Shown here: in pieces, positions 51,586 through 60,867 of the stretch
How positions within the stretch are numbered: position 1 is the stretch's first letter
How the letters are laid out: every line of letters begins with the position of its first letter
NCBI RefSeq assembly: GCF_030818955.1
Contig: NZ_JAUTBF010000001.1
Location: 868,001 to 932,000 of the forward strand
Source: Microbacterium trichothecenolyticum
GTDB lineage: Bacteria; Actinomycetota; Actinomycetes; Actinomycetales; Microbacteriaceae
DNA: 64,000 nucleotides
Direction: 5' to 3'
Program-made: the position numbers and the translations under genes
Notes under the pieces: generated by a model
Seen by the model: only the letters and a program-made list of their open reading frames with translations
Told to the model about the DNA's origin: nothing
Databases searched by the model: none

Positions 51586-53181
51586 TCAGACGCCGGCCCT
51601 CTCGGGGGTCGGCGTCTTTCTCGTGCTCCGTGAGCGGATCGCCACGACGAGTCCCGCGGCGAGCAGCGCCGCGATGGCGCCCCACCCCAGGACGATCTTG
51701 ACGGCGGGACCGATCACGACGGCGGGCGTCAGGCCCTCGCGCAGTGGCACATCGGTCAGCATGTGCCCGGCCACGTCGATCGGCAACTGATCGAGCGTCG
51801 CGCCGTCGGGAGCGATGACCTCACTCGTGCCCACGGTCGACAGATTCACCACGGAACGCCCCGTCTCGATCGCCCGCATACGCGCGAATGCGAGCTGTTG
51901 CAGATTCTCGTCGGTGCCGCGGAAGTCGGCGTTGTTGGTCTGGAACATGTAGACCTGCGCACCCTCGGCGGCCCCGTCCCACACCACGTCGTCGTAGATG
52001 ACGTCGAAACAGATCGCCAGGCCGATGCCCACACCGTTCAGATCGATCAGAGGAGGAGCCGTGCCGGGGGTGTACTCGCGACCGATCAGGCCGATGAGGT
52101 CGGGCGCGAAGGGCTCCCAGAACGCCCGGTCGGGCACGTACTCCCCGAACGGCACCGGATGCCGCTTGTCGTACGTTCCGCCTCGCTGACCGTCCTGCGT
52201 CCACAGCAGCGACGAGTTGAACAACTGCGAATCGCGCTCGGTGACCGCCGACAGCAACACCGGGGCGTTCACCCGGCGCGACAGCTCGTCCAGCGCCGCC
52301 GCCGTGGCGGGGTTCGACGTCGGATCCGAATCGACGCCGCCCTCGGGCCACAGCAGCACGTCCATCTTCTGCCCGAAGAGCGGGACGGATGCCGTGAGCT
52401 GAGCGTTCAGCACGGCGTTTCGCGTGCGGTGGTCGAAGTACCCCGCAGGCCCGTTGCCCTGCACCGCGCCGACGCGCAGCGAACCGGCCGCCGTCGTGGG
52501 GAACTGCGGCAGCGACAGCAGCACGACGAGCACGATCGCGGCCGGGACGGCACGCGTGAGGCGGCGGAGCCGTCCGCTGCGCACGTACTCGATCGCCATC
52601 GCGCACAACATCACGACCAGGAAGGACAGGCCCGACATCCCCACCCACGACGCCACCTCGGCGAAAGGGCCGTTGACCTGCGAGACACCGATGCGCCCCC
52701 ACGGGAACCCGCCGTACGGCCACGAGCCGACGATCTGCTCGCGCAGCGTCCACAACCCCGCCACGAGCGCCGGCAGCAGCACGAGCCGGCCGAGCGTTCC
52801 CGGCGCGATCCGCGGCATCCACCGGTAGGCGAGGGCGATCGGCGCGGCGAACAACGCCGTCAGCAGCGCCTCGAGCATCGACAGCGCCATCCACGGGATC
52901 CATCCGAGGTAGCGCGCCGTGAAGAGCAGGTTGACCGAGAAGAAGGCCGCACCGAACAGGAACCCGACGAGCATCGAGGACCACACACCCCGGCCCGCCA
53001 GGACGACCAGGGAGAGCCCGACGGCGGGCAGCGCCATCGGCCACCACGCCAACGCGGGGAAGGCGGTGACCAGCAGCAACCCCGCCACGACCGACAGGGG
53101 AGCCGCGAACGCCAGACGCAGCACCGGCGGGGGCGCGGCGGCGAGCCGGAGGCGGCCGGCGCGTGCCGACACCCCGCTCAC
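51586..53181 (-). CDS. lnt: Apolipoprotein N-acyltransferase
   Basis: A 531-residue membrane enzyme that adds the third acyl chain to lipoproteins. The N-terminal half has about six membrane helices; residues about 230-490 form an outside nitrilase-like domain with the triad Glu (LLWPEGGVDSD), Lys (TYDKRHPVPFGEY) and Cys (GLAICFDVIYDD), then a last helix and a basic tail. The GTG start overlaps the helicase stop (GTGA). It complements Lgt at 24.6 kb. It is the last gene of the trmI-side minus-strand block and ends at a terminator shared with rbpA. Confidence 0.94.
   Translation of the reverse strand: MSGVSARAGRLRLAAAPPPVLRLAFAAPLSVVAGLLLVTAFPALAWWPMALPAVGLSLVVLAGRGVWSSMLVGFLFGAAFFSVNLLFTARYLGWIPWMALSMLEALLTALFAAPIALAYRWMPRIAPGTLGRLVLLPALVAGLWTLREQIVGSWPYGGFPWGRIGVSQVNGPFAEVASWVGMSGLSFLVVMLCAMAIEYVRSGRLRRLTRAVPAAIVLVVLLSLPQFPTTAAGSLRVGAVQGNGPAGYFDHRTRNAVLNAQLTASVPLFGQKMDVLLWPEGGVDSDPTSNPATAAALDELSRRVNAPVLLSAVTERDSQLFNSSLLWTQDGQRGGTYDKRHPVPFGEYVPDRAFWEPFAPDLIGLIGREYTPGTAPPLIDLNGVGIGLAICFDVIYDDVVWDGAAEGAQVYMFQTNNADFRGTDENLQQLAFARMRAIETGRSVVNLSTVGTSEVIAPDGATLDQLPIDVAGHMLTDVPLREGLTPAVVIGPAVKIVLGWGAIAALLAAGLVVAIRSRSTRKTPTPERAGV
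51588..51617. terminator. Terminator between rbpA and lnt
   Basis: AGACGCCG pairs with CGGCGTCT around a GC-rich inner stem, followed on the plus strand by TTTCTCG. It lies between convergent genes and overlaps the last codon of lnt. Confidence 0.75.
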
Positions 53182-55652
53182 GCCGACGTGTATGCGACGA
53201 TGCCGCGCCGCACGGAGTCGAGAGCCGTCCGCGCCGTCTTGGCCAACGCGGGCTCGGCGACCAGCGAGATCTGGTCGAGCAGGTCGATGGTCTGCTTGGC
53301 CCACCGCACGAAGTCGCCCGCCGCCATGTCGGCCAGCGTCAAGACGCTGTCCAGCGGCAGACCCCTCGCCCACGCGTGCATGGCGGGAGCCAGCCCCGAC
53401 GCCGGCGATTCCGACCCGGGCAGACGGCGGTCGCGCTCGAGGTCGTCGAGCTCCTGCCAGAGCGTCTGCGTGGCATCCAGGGCGGCGCGGAAAGCTCCAC
53501 GGGGAAGGCCTCGCTCCCCCGGCCCGGCTTCGTCGCGCCGCGGTTCGTAGACGAGGCAGCAGGCCAGCGCCGCCAGCGACGGCCCGTCGAGGCCCTTCCA
53601 CAGCCCCTGACGTAGCGACTCCGCGACGAGCAGGTCGCGCTCGCCGTAGATGCGGCGCATCGTGCGGCCGGCCGGGGTGAGGACGGTGGTACCGTCGTCG
53701 TCGATCGCGACGTACTCGAGAGCGCCGAGCACGTCGACGACGCGATCGAACACGCGGGCCACGGTGCGGGTGCGCTGGTCGATCTGCTGCCGCGTCTTGT
53801 CGGTGGAGCGCTTGAGCTTCCAGTACCGCTCCGCCCAGCGCGCGTGCGCCTCGCGGTCGGGACACGCGTGGCACGGATGCCGCTGCATCCGGCGCCGCAG
53901 CGACTGGATCTGCTGCTGCCGCTCATCGCGCAGCCGTCGGGGGGCGGTGGCGTCACGGCGGTTGATCTTCTCGAGATCGCTGAGCTCACGGCGGATCGTG
54001 GAGTACTCGCGGAAGTCACCGCGGTCGCACGTCATGGCCTGCTCGTACCCGGCGAGGGACTCCTCGGCATCCTTCACCTGACGCGCGAGCCCGACGACCG
54101 AGCGATCGGCCTGGAACTGGGCGAACGAGGATTCGAGGATCTCGCGGGCGCGGGCGCGCCCGAACTGGTCGATGAGGTTGACGGCCATGTTGTACGTGGG
54201 CCGGAAGCTGGAGTTCAGCGGGTACGTGCGGCGCGAAGCGAGGGCGGCGACCGACTGCGGGTCGAGGCCCTCGGTGAACTGCACGACCGCGTGGCCCTCG
54301 ACGTCGATGCCGCGGCGGCCGGCGCGACCGGTGAGCTGGGTGTACTCCCCCGACGTGATCGCGACGCGGGCCTCGCCGTTGAACTTCTCGAGCTTCTCGA
54401 GCACGACCGTGCGCGCGGGCATGTTGATGCCGAGGGCGAGCGTCTCGGTGGCGAAGACGACTTTGACGAGCTTGCGGCGGAAGAGTTCTTCGACGACCTC
54501 TTTGAAGGCCGGCAGCAGCCCGGCGTGATGGGCGGCCATGCCGCGCTCGAGGTTTTCGCGCCACTCCCAGAAGTGCAGGACGGCGAGGTCTTCGTCTTTG
54601 AGGGTGAAGGTCAGCTCGTCGACGATCTGGCGGATCTCGGTGCGCTCCTCGGCCGAGGTGAGCCGCACGTTCGCGCGCCGCAGCTGCTGCACGGCGGCGT
54701 CGCAGCCGGCGCGGCTGAAGATGAAGAAGATGGCGGGCAGCAGGTGGTTGCGCTGCAGCAGCTCGACGACCTCGGGGCGGTCGATGCGCTCGATGCGGGG
54801 CGCCTGTGACGCCCGCGTCGGCTTGTGCCCGCTCCACGACTGACGACGTCCGCCGGCGTGCCGCTGCGAGCGGTACTCCTGCGCGCGCCGGTTGTTCTCG
54901 AACCCGCCCGCGTTGCCGCCGCGGATGCGCAGCAGCTCCTGGTTGACCTGCGCGGTCGCCACGCCCGCGCGGTCGTCGAAGAGCGGCAGCAGGTCGCCGC
55001 GCACGAGCACGTGCTGCTCGAGGGGAACCGGCCGCGTCTCGGACACGATGACCTCGGTGTCGCCGCGCACGGTATCGAGCCAGTCGCCGAACTCCTCGGC
55101 GTTGGACACCGTCGCCGACAGCGACACGAGCTTCACCGACGGCGGCAGGTGGATGATCACTTCCTCCCACACCGCTCCGCGGAAGCGGTCGGCGAGGTAG
55201 TGCACCTCGTCCATCACCACGAAGCGCAGGCCGCGCAGCGCCGGCGAGTCGGCGTACAGCATGTTGCGCAGCACCTCGGTGGTCATCACGACGATGCGCG
55301 CCGAGGCGTTGATGTTCGTGTCACCGGTGAGAAGACCCACCTGGTCGTCGCCGTAGACGTCTTGGAGCTCGTGGAACTTCTGGTTCGACAGGGCCTTGAT
55401 GGGCGTGGTGTAGAACGCCTTGTCGCCGGCCTCGAGCATCGCCAGGTGGATCGCGAACTCGCCGACGATCGTCTTACCCGCGCCGGTGGGGGCGGCCACC
55501 AGCACGCTGCGGCCGTCCTCGAGGGCGTGGCATCCGGCGATCTGAAAGTCGTCGAGCTCGAACCGCTGCATCTCGGCGAAGTCCGCCGTGTGCGGGTGCG
55601 TCGAACGCGCCGCGGCACGAGCGAAACGCTCGGCGGGGCTCGGGGCGCTCAC
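53178..55652 (-). CDS. helY: Ski2/HelY-type DEAD-box superfamily 2 helicase
   Basis: An 824-residue RNA/DNA helicase. Walker A is AAPTGAGKT at residues 53-61, the Walker B box is DEVH at 148-151, SAT occurs in VSLSATVSNAEE, and the QLTGRAGRRGID motif VI is intact. The C-terminal DSHCT-like region is full length, with an odd short CHACPDREAHARW stretch. The same protein follows tatC in mycobacteria (HelY). The GTG at 55652 overlaps the tatC stop by four bases; a longer reading upstream runs through tatC and is rejected. Likely role in RNA processing or helicase work on structured substrates. Confidence 0.93.
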   Translation of the reverse strand: MSAPSPAERFARAAARSTHPHTADFAEMQRFELDDFQIAGCHALEDGRSVLVAAPTGAGKTIVGEFAIHLAMLEAGDKAFYTTPIKALSNQKFHELQDVYGDDQVGLLTGDTNINASARIVVMTTEVLRNMLYADSPALRGLRFVVMDEVHYLADRFRGAVWEEVIIHLPPSVKLVSLSATVSNAEEFGDWLDTVRGDTEVIVSETRPVPLEQHVLVRGDLLPLFDDRAGVATAQVNQELLRIRGGNAGGFENNRRAQEYRSQRHAGGRRQSWSGHKPTRASQAPRIERIDRPEVVELLQRNHLLPAIFFIFSRAGCDAAVQQLRRANVRLTSAEERTEIRQIVDELTFTLKDEDLAVLHFWEWRENLERGMAAHHAGLLPAFKEVVEELFRRKLVKVVFATETLALGINMPARTVVLEKLEKFNGEARVAITSGEYTQLTGRAGRRGIDVEGHAVVQFTEGLDPQSVAALASRRTYPLNSSFRPTYNMAVNLIDQFGRARAREILESSFAQFQADRSVVGLARQVKDAEESLAGYEQAMTCDRGDFREYSTIRRELSDLEKINRRDATAPRRLRDERQQQIQSLRRRMQRHPCHACPDREAHARWAERYWKLKRSTDKTRQQIDQRTRTVARVFDRVVDVLGALEYVAIDDDGTTVLTPAGRTMRRIYGERDLLVAESLRQGLWKGLDGPSLAALACCLVYEPRRDEAGPGERGLPRGAFRAALDATQTLWQELDDLERDRRLPGSESPASGLAPAMHAWARGLPLDSVLTLADMAAGDFVRWAKQTIDLLDQISLVAEPALAKTARTALDSVRRGIVAYTSA

Positions 55653-56470
55653 GCGACGGGCCCGGACGGGAGGTCGAGCACATCGGCGCGACGCGCCTTG
55701 CGCCGATCGAAGAGCATCGACAGGCCCGCCGCCGCGAAGAAGAGCACGACGAGGATGCCTGCGAGCAGGAGCATGCTGACGATGTCGGCCGCGGGGGTCG
55801 CCAGCGCCGAGAACACCGTCGCGATGAGAATCGCGACGCGCCAGCCCTCGAGGATGGCTTTGCCGCTCATCACGCCTGCGACGTTGAGCGCGACGAGGAA
55901 CACCGGCAGCACGAACGCCACACCCACCACGATCATCAGCTTGAAGACGAAGTCGTAGTAGTCGACGGCGTTGTAGAAGTTCACACCGCCCTCGGGAGTG
56001 AAGCCCCACATCAGCTCGATCACGTGCGGCACGATCAGCAGACCGACCCAGCACCCGAGGAAGAACAGGGGAACGGCGGATGCCACGAACGCCACGGTGT
56101 AGCGGATCTCTTTGCGCGTGAGCCCGGGCATGATGAACGCCCAGATCTGCCACAGCCACACCGGGGCCGAGAGGAAGATGCCGATCGAGAACGCGATGCG
56201 CATGCGCAGATCGAACGCCGACGTGACCGACGTGAAGTTCAGCGCCGAGAAATCGTCGCCGCGGCGCGCCGCGATCTCGCGGATCGGCTCGGTGATGAGG
56301 TGGATGATCGGGTCGGTGATGACGAACGCCACCACCATGCCGACCACGAGCGCCGCGGCGGCGATCATGAGCCGCTTGCGCAGCTCGACCAGGTGAGCGC
56401 CGATCGACATACGCTTATCGCGCCGCGGACCCTCCGGCACGTCGATCCGCGGCGGTCCCGCTGTCGCCAC
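55649..56470 (-). CDS. tatC: Sec-independent protein translocase subunit TatC
   Basis: A 273-residue receptor subunit of the twin-arginine translocase with six membrane helices. The N-terminus has the conserved HLVELRKRL cytoplasmic entry (residues about 26-34), followed by the first helix, and a FIMPGLTRKEIRY loop near residues 112-124. A charged C-terminal tail DRRKARRADVLDL follows the last helix. The GTG start is three bases after the tatA stop; the stop overlaps the helicase start. With TatA it exports folded proteins that have an RR signal peptide; no tatB is in the block, so TatA may serve for both. Confidence 0.95.
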   Translation of the reverse strand: MATAGPPRIDVPEGPRRDKRMSIGAHLVELRKRLMIAAAALVVGMVVAFVITDPIIHLITEPIREIAARRGDDFSALNFTSVTSAFDLRMRIAFSIGIFLSAPVWLWQIWAFIMPGLTRKEIRYTVAFVASAVPLFFLGCWVGLLIVPHVIELMWGFTPEGGVNFYNAVDYYDFVFKLMIVVGVAFVLPVFLVALNVAGVMSGKAILEGWRVAILIATVFSALATPAADIVSMLLLAGILVVLFFAAAGLSMLFDRRKARRADVLDLPSGPVA

Positions 56471-56473
56471 GCG

Positions 56474-56728
56474 TCAGATCGCGGTGTCGTTCGACCTGCG
56501 CGGCTCGGGAGCCGCCGTCGACGCCGTGCCGGTCTCGGGCGCGCGCGGCGCCTCGGTCGACGAGGCGGAGACCTCGTCGTCGCGCTTCATCTCTTTCATC
56601 TCGTTCTTGAAGACACGAGCGGACTGGCCGACGCTCTTGGCGAGCGCGGGGAGCTTGGTGGCACCGAAGAGCAGCACCAAGACGGCCAGAACGATCAGCA
56701 GGTGCCATCCGGTCAATCCCTGAAGCAT
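56474..56728 (-). CDS. tatA: Sec-independent protein translocase subunit TatA
   Basis: An 84-residue TatA with one membrane helix (about residues 8-24, [18 protein letters not shown]), the [14 protein letters not shown] hinge and amphipathic helix, and an acidic/Ser-rich tail. The ATG has a strong AGAGGAGTCC site, so it can be expressed from its own promoter in the 113-base gap after pafC as well as by read-through. tatC begins directly after it. Confidence 0.94.
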   Translation of the reverse strand: MLQGLTGWHLLIVLAVLVLLFGATKLPALAKSVGQSARVFKNEMKEMKRDDEVSASSTEAPRAPETGTASTAAPEPRRSNDTAI

Positions 56729-56841
56729 GAGGACTCCTCTTTTCGTTCGGGCGTTCGCACCAGTCTAACCCGCACGTCCCGATCGGGGCCCGACCCGCGC
56801 CGAGCTCGCACGACTCGGTGCGGATGCTCAGGACGACGCCC

Positions 56842-57831
56842 CTACGGCCCCTCGCGGTGCGGCTCGCCGCGGTACTGCGCCAGGCCCGCCGCCGCCCATT
56901 CGGCCGCGGCACGGCGCGCGCCCGCGGGCTCGATCAACTCCACCTCGCCACCGCGACGTGCCGCGAGGCGCTTCAGGCTCTGCTCGTCGGCGAGGCGCAG
57001 GGATGCCACGGCCGTGTCGTCGTCGACATGTTCGACCTCCGCGCGCTCGAGGTAATCGGCCAGTAGGGGGGCCACCGCGCGAGGGAAACGGAATCGCGCG
57101 ACGACCTCGTCGTCGGAGGGAGCGAACAGCTCGGGGACGGGGTCGCCACCGTGCACGGCGGGGATATCGGTGAGGGCGGCGTCGCTCACACGGTCGAGGT
57201 GGAAGGTGCGCACCGCCCGCCGCATGTGACACCAGCCCTGCAGGTACCACTGACCGTTCGCGATGTGCACCTTGATGGGGTCGACGGTGCGTGCCGTGGG
57301 CCCGGCACCGGGCGCGCGATACGTGAAGGTCACGGCGACCCGGGAGCGCAGCGCCTCGTCGACCACGTCGCGCACGCCGTCGACGGGACCGGGAGCCACG
57401 ATGACCGGCGCGGGGGTGGCCGCCGCGCCCCGTGCGAGCTTCGAGAGCAGTCCGGTGACGAGATCGCTGTCGCCGAAGCCGGGAAGGCTGCGGGCCAGCT
57501 GCAATCCCGCGAGCAGCGCCGCCGCCTCGCGAGCGGTCAGGCGGGGTGAGCGTTCGAGGCCGACGGTGTTGGTGATGGCGATCACGTCGTCGCGGTCGAG
57601 CAGATCCCAGTCGATGTCGAAGAGGTCGTGGGGCAGCTGCCAGTACCCGCTCTCCCCCGGGAGACCGATGACGGTGAGACGCTCGACCATCGCGCGCATC
57701 TGCGCCGGTGTCACGTCGAAGTCGGCGGCCGCCTCGGCCACCGACACCTCACCCTTGCCGAGCAGGTAGGGCACGAGCTGCAGCAGGAGGGCGGCGCGAT
57801 CGAGCGCCGCGACAGGACGATCGGTGCTCAT
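56842..57831 (-). CDS. pafC: WYL-domain transcriptional regulator PafC
   Basis: A 329-residue regulator: an N-terminal winged helix (about residues 10-70, SVAEAAADFDVTPAQMRAMVERL), a WYL domain (about 150-230, with QWYLQGWCHMRRAVRTFHLDR) and a WCX C-terminal domain. In mycobacteria PafB and PafC act as a pair to turn on most LexA-independent DNA damage genes, with the WYL domain sensing single-stranded DNA. The start overlaps the pafB stop (ATGA), as expected of subunits made together. Confidence 0.93.
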   Translation of the reverse strand: MSTDRPVAALDRAALLLQLVPYLLGKGEVSVAEAAADFDVTPAQMRAMVERLTVIGLPGESGYWQLPHDLFDIDWDLLDRDDVIAITNTVGLERSPRLTAREAAALLAGLQLARSLPGFGDSDLVTGLLSKLARGAAATPAPVIVAPGPVDGVRDVVDEALRSRVAVTFTYRAPGAGPTARTVDPIKVHIANGQWYLQGWCHMRRAVRTFHLDRVSDAALTDIPAVHGGDPVPELFAPSDDEVVARFRFPRAVAPLLADYLERAEVEHVDDDTAVASLRLADEQSLKRLAARRGGEVELIEPAGARRAAAEWAAAGLAQYRGEPHREGP

Positions 57832-58820
57832 CGGATCCCCCCGTGCAGCGCCAGGGTCGCCTCGAGACGACGCATCACCTCGGCGCGCAGATCTGCGGGG
57901 GCCACCACGCGCACCTCCGGACCGTACGACGCCAGCTCGTCGGCGAAGACGTGCATGTCGACGTAGGGCACCACGATGCCCTGCGGAGCCTCCTGAGCGC
58001 GGCGGGCGAGCCGCAGCGCCGCCTCGGTGCCGGGGTGCACCTCGAGCAGCGCGCGCTGGCGCTCGGCCACCGCGCGCAGCCCCGCCAGCGCACGCTCCCC
58101 CGCTCCCTCGCGCAGAGCCGGGGGGAACTTCGTACGCGTCACGGTCACGTCGCCGATGATGCGGGCCAGCAGGAAGGTGCGGTCGGCATCCATGTTCAGG
58201 TCGAACCCGTACACGTGCCAGCGCGCCTCGTACTCCACGAGCGCGAGCGGACGGATACGTCGCTCGTGGGGACGCCCCTCACCGGGACGCAGGTAGGTGA
58301 AGGTCACGACGCGACATTCCTCGATCGCGCGCTGCAGCGTGGCGAACGAGGCGTCGCGCACGCGGATACGGGGCGCATACCCGATGATCGGCTCGTCGAC
58401 GGCGTTGCCCAGGGCACGGATCTTGCGCAGACCGCTGCGGGCGTCGGCCGACAGCGACTCCGTTCCCCACACACCGCCCGCGATGTTGAGCAGGGCGACC
58501 TCGGCGGGGCTGAACGTGATGTCGTCGGGCAGGGAGTACTCGGCCGTCGGCACGCGGTAGCGCGCCTCGCGCAGGTCGTCGGGGTCGGTGCGGTTGCCGA
58601 TCGTCTCGATCGGCACGCCGAGACCGCGCAAGCTCTCTTTGTCGCGCTCGAACATTTTCTCGAGCGCGTCCTTCGACGCCCCGGCCTCGAGCTGTTCGCG
58701 GTACCCCGCCACCGAGGACAGGATCGTGTCCTTGGTCAGCCCCTGCTCGGTCGCCATGAGGGCGACGACGAGGTTGACGAGGCGCTCCTCGGGAGCGCTT
58801 CGAGGCGAGGTGGCGGGCAC
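57828..58820 (-). CDS. pafB: WYL-domain transcriptional regulator PafB
   Basis: A 330-residue partner of PafC: winged helix (about 10-80, LVNLVVALMATEQGLTKDTIL), a WYL domain near 170-230 (ARWHVYGFDLNMDADRTFLLAR) and a WCX domain. The GTG at 58820 lies six bases after a TAGGAT -10 box, so the pafBC mRNA is leaderless. Upstream is an FKBP gene rather than pafA and the proteasome genes found there in mycobacteria; PafBC remain useful on their own as DNA damage regulators. Confidence 0.93.
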   Translation of the reverse strand: MPATSPRSAPEERLVNLVVALMATEQGLTKDTILSSVAGYREQLEAGASKDALEKMFERDKESLRGLGVPIETIGNRTDPDDLREARYRVPTAEYSLPDDITFSPAEVALLNIAGGVWGTESLSADARSGLRKIRALGNAVDEPIIGYAPRIRVRDASFATLQRAIEECRVVTFTYLRPGEGRPHERRIRPLALVEYEARWHVYGFDLNMDADRTFLLARIIGDVTVTRTKFPPALREGAGERALAGLRAVAERQRALLEVHPGTEAALRLARRAQEAPQGIVVPYVDMHVFADELASYGPEVRVVAPADLRAEVMRRLEATLALHGGIR

Positions 58821-58826
58821 CCGCCC

Positions 58827-58832
58827 ATCCTA
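58827..58832 (-). promoter_or_regulatory. -10 box of a leaderless pafBC transcript
   Basis: On the minus strand TAGGAT ends six bases before the GTG of pafB. Confidence 0.55.
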
Positions 58833-58850
58833 GGCGCCGGGGGCGACGGG

Positions 58851-59798
58851 TCAGCCGACCGTGCCGAGGATGTCGACGACGTAGACGAGAGCCTTGTCGG
58901 CGGGTGCCTGCAGCACTTGCTGATCCTGAGCGGTCTGGTCGGCCGGTACCACGACGAGCACCTGCGAGCCCACGGTCTGCCCGTCGAGGGCGGAAGCGAG
59001 GGCGGACGGCAGCTGCGAGATCTGCGCCTGGCCGGGAGCACCGTTCTCCCACGTCGAGGCGAACGTGGTCTTGGCGCCCCACGCCACGCCCTGGAGGTGG
59101 ATGATCACCGAGGAGTCGGCGTTCACCACGTCGCCGTCGCCCTTCTTGATGGTCTGCGAACGCACCTCGGTGGGCGCGTCGCCCGCGGGGATGACCACCC
59201 CGGGCTGGCCGTCGGGCGCGCGCACGACCGCGGGCATTCCCGAGTCGGCGTTGTACTGGTCGGCACCGTCTGCGGCGGGCAGGAACACCTTGCGCACGTC
59301 GAGCACGAGGATCGCTCCGTCGCCCTCGCCGAGGCCGAAGCCCTGCGCGCCCTGGGTGCCGACCTGGTCGCCCGGGATGGCCACGGCCACACGAGAGCCC
59401 TCGGCGACGCAGGTCAGCAGCGGCGCCAGAGCCGGCACGGCCTGGGTGAGCCGAACGATCGGGGTGGCGGATGCCACGTCGGGGGCGTAGCGCGTCGCCC
59501 CGACCTGCTCGCCGGTCGCCGCGTCGAGAACCGTCACGTCGACGAGCGCGAGCTGCGAGTCGGTGGTGATGCGCTGGCCGTCTCCCTCGATGAGGGTCTG
59601 CGTGCCCGCCTGCGTGGGGTTGAAGGGCGAGCGCACCGAGATCGTCGGCGTCGTCGCGAAATCACCCGTGACATCGACGACCGAGGCGAGGGCGCTGTCG
59701 GTCGGTGTGGGGCACGAGGACGCGGCGGAGGCCGAGCATCCGACGAGGCCGAATCCGGCCAGAGCGGTCACGGCCACGAGAGCGGGGAGTCTGCGCAC
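58851..59798 (-). CDS. Lipoprotein FKBP-type peptidyl-prolyl isomerase
   Basis: A 315-residue exported protein with a lipoprotein signal: basic MRR, a hydrophobic core and lipobox GLVGC with C21 as the lipidation site. Two FKBP-like parts follow; the second (about 210-310) is the clearest, with KKGDGDVVNADSSVIIHLQGVAW and TFASTWENGAP. Expected to help fold secreted proteins at the outer face of the membrane. Lgt and Lnt, both encoded in this window, would process it. The GTG is leaderless: TAAACT at 59805-59810 lies six bases before it. Confidence 0.9.
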   Translation of the reverse strand: MRRLPALVAVTALAGFGLVGCSASAASSCPTPTDSALASVVDVTGDFATTPTISVRSPFNPTQAGTQTLIEGDGQRITTDSQLALVDVTVLDAATGEQVGATRYAPDVASATPIVRLTQAVPALAPLLTCVAEGSRVAVAIPGDQVGTQGAQGFGLGEGDGAILVLDVRKVFLPAADGADQYNADSGMPAVVRAPDGQPGVVIPAGDAPTEVRSQTIKKGDGDVVNADSSVIIHLQGVAWGAKTTFASTWENGAPGQAQISQLPSALASALDGQTVGSQVLVVVPADQTAQDQQVLQAPADKALVYVVDILGTVG

Positions 59799-59804
59799 CG
59801 GATC

Positions 59805-59810
59805 AGTTTA
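59805..59810 (-). promoter_or_regulatory. -10 box of the FKBP gene, overlapping the intended trmI stop
   Basis: On the minus strand TAAACT ends six bases before the FKBP GTG. Its first three bases are the TAA that ends the shifted (restored) trmI frame. Confidence 0.55.
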
Positions 59811-59934
59811 GGCGGTCGGGCGGGACTCCCCCGCCGCCTCACCCGCGTCCGCCGTCGGTGACGCCTCGCCGTCCGCCTCGACGACCCCGGAGGGACGCAC
59901 GGCATCCGCGGCCTTCTGCGCCTCCCGCACGCGC

Positions 59935-60867
59935 TTACGGAGGTTCTTGTCGGTGATCTGGCGATCGCCCACGGCTCCGGGGCGTCCACAGCTCCACGTC
60001 TTCGTCGCCGTAGCTCGACTTCGACGCCCGGCGCTTCACCTCGGGCGGCACGGCACCGGGTGCGAGACGACGGGCCGTGATCAGGAAGCCGGTGTGCGCG
60101 ACCATGCGATGGTCGGGACGCACCGCGAGCCCCTCGACGTGCCACCCGCGCACCATCGTCTCGCTGGCATCCGGTTCGGTGAACAGTCCCGTCGCACGGA
60201 TGTATTCGGCGACCCGGCTCAGCTGCGTGGCGGTGGCGATGTAGCAGAGCACCACGCCGCCCGGGGTGAGCGCGTCGGCGGCGACATCGATGCACTCCCA
60301 CGGCGCGAGCATGTCGAGCACGATGCGGTCGACGGATGCCGGGGCCACCGCATCCGGGAGACTCTCGACGAGATCGCCGACGATCACCTGCCAGGTGTCG
60401 GGCAGTTCGCCGTGGAAGGTCTGCACGTTGGCGCGGGCGACGTCGGCGAACTCCTCACGACGCTCGAACGACAGCAGTCGCCCCGCGGGGCCGATCGCGC
60501 GCAGCAGCCACAGCGACAGCGCGCCGGAGCCGACACCCGCCTCCACGACCGTCGCGCCGGGGAAGATGTCGGCCTGCGCGAGGATCTGCGCCGCGTCTTT
60601 CGGGTAGACGATCGCGGCTCCGCGCGGCATGGACATGACGAAATCGCGCAGCAGGGGACGCACCGCGAGGTAGTCGTGACCGGAACTGTTGGTCACGACG
60701 CTGCCGTCGGGCTGATCGACCAGCAGCTCGTGCTTCAGCACCCCGTTGTGGGTGTGCAGCTCGCCGGCCTCGCGCAGGGTGATCGTGTGCATGCGGCCCT
60801 TGGGCCCCGTCAGCTGCACGCGGTCTCCGATGCGGAACGGTCCGCTCAGGTGGGGGGTCTCGCTCAT
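59935..60867 (-). CDS. trmI: tRNA (adenine-N1)-methyltransferase TrmI, C-terminus frameshifted
   Basis: A SAM-dependent enzyme that makes m1A58 in the T-loop of tRNAs. As read it has 310 residues: an N-terminal small barrel (FRIGDRVQLTGPKGRMHTI), SAM motif VVEAGVGSGALSLWLLRA near 105-122, and the catalytic VLDMLAPWE near residue 195. After ELWTP the frame ends in a basic run RSRGRSPDHRQEPP. Removing one base from the four-G run at 59979-59982 (CCCC on the coding strand) gives GAVGDRQITDKNLRKRVREA and a stop at 59808-59810, a normal end for this family. Catalysis should survive the shift. Start overlaps the HAD gene stop (ATGA). Confidence 0.88.
   Translation of the reverse strand: MSETPHLSGPFRIGDRVQLTGPKGRMHTITLREAGELHTHNGVLKHELLVDQPDGSVVTNSSGHDYLAVRPLLRDFVMSMPRGAAIVYPKDAAQILAQADIFPGATVVEAGVGSGALSLWLLRAIGPAGRLLSFERREEFADVARANVQTFHGELPDTWQVIVGDLVESLPDAVAPASVDRIVLDMLAPWECIDVAADALTPGGVVLCYIATATQLSRVAEYIRATGLFTEPDASETMVRGWHVEGLAVRPDHRMVAHTGFLITARRLAPGAVPPEVKRRASKSSYGDEDVELWTPRSRGRSPDHRQEPP

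Noticed and set aside
53178-56159. Helicase starting upstream at 56159
   Set aside because: The added N-terminus would overlap most of tatC in another frame and has shadow composition; the GTG at 55652 has the usual GTGA coupling and gives the normal length.
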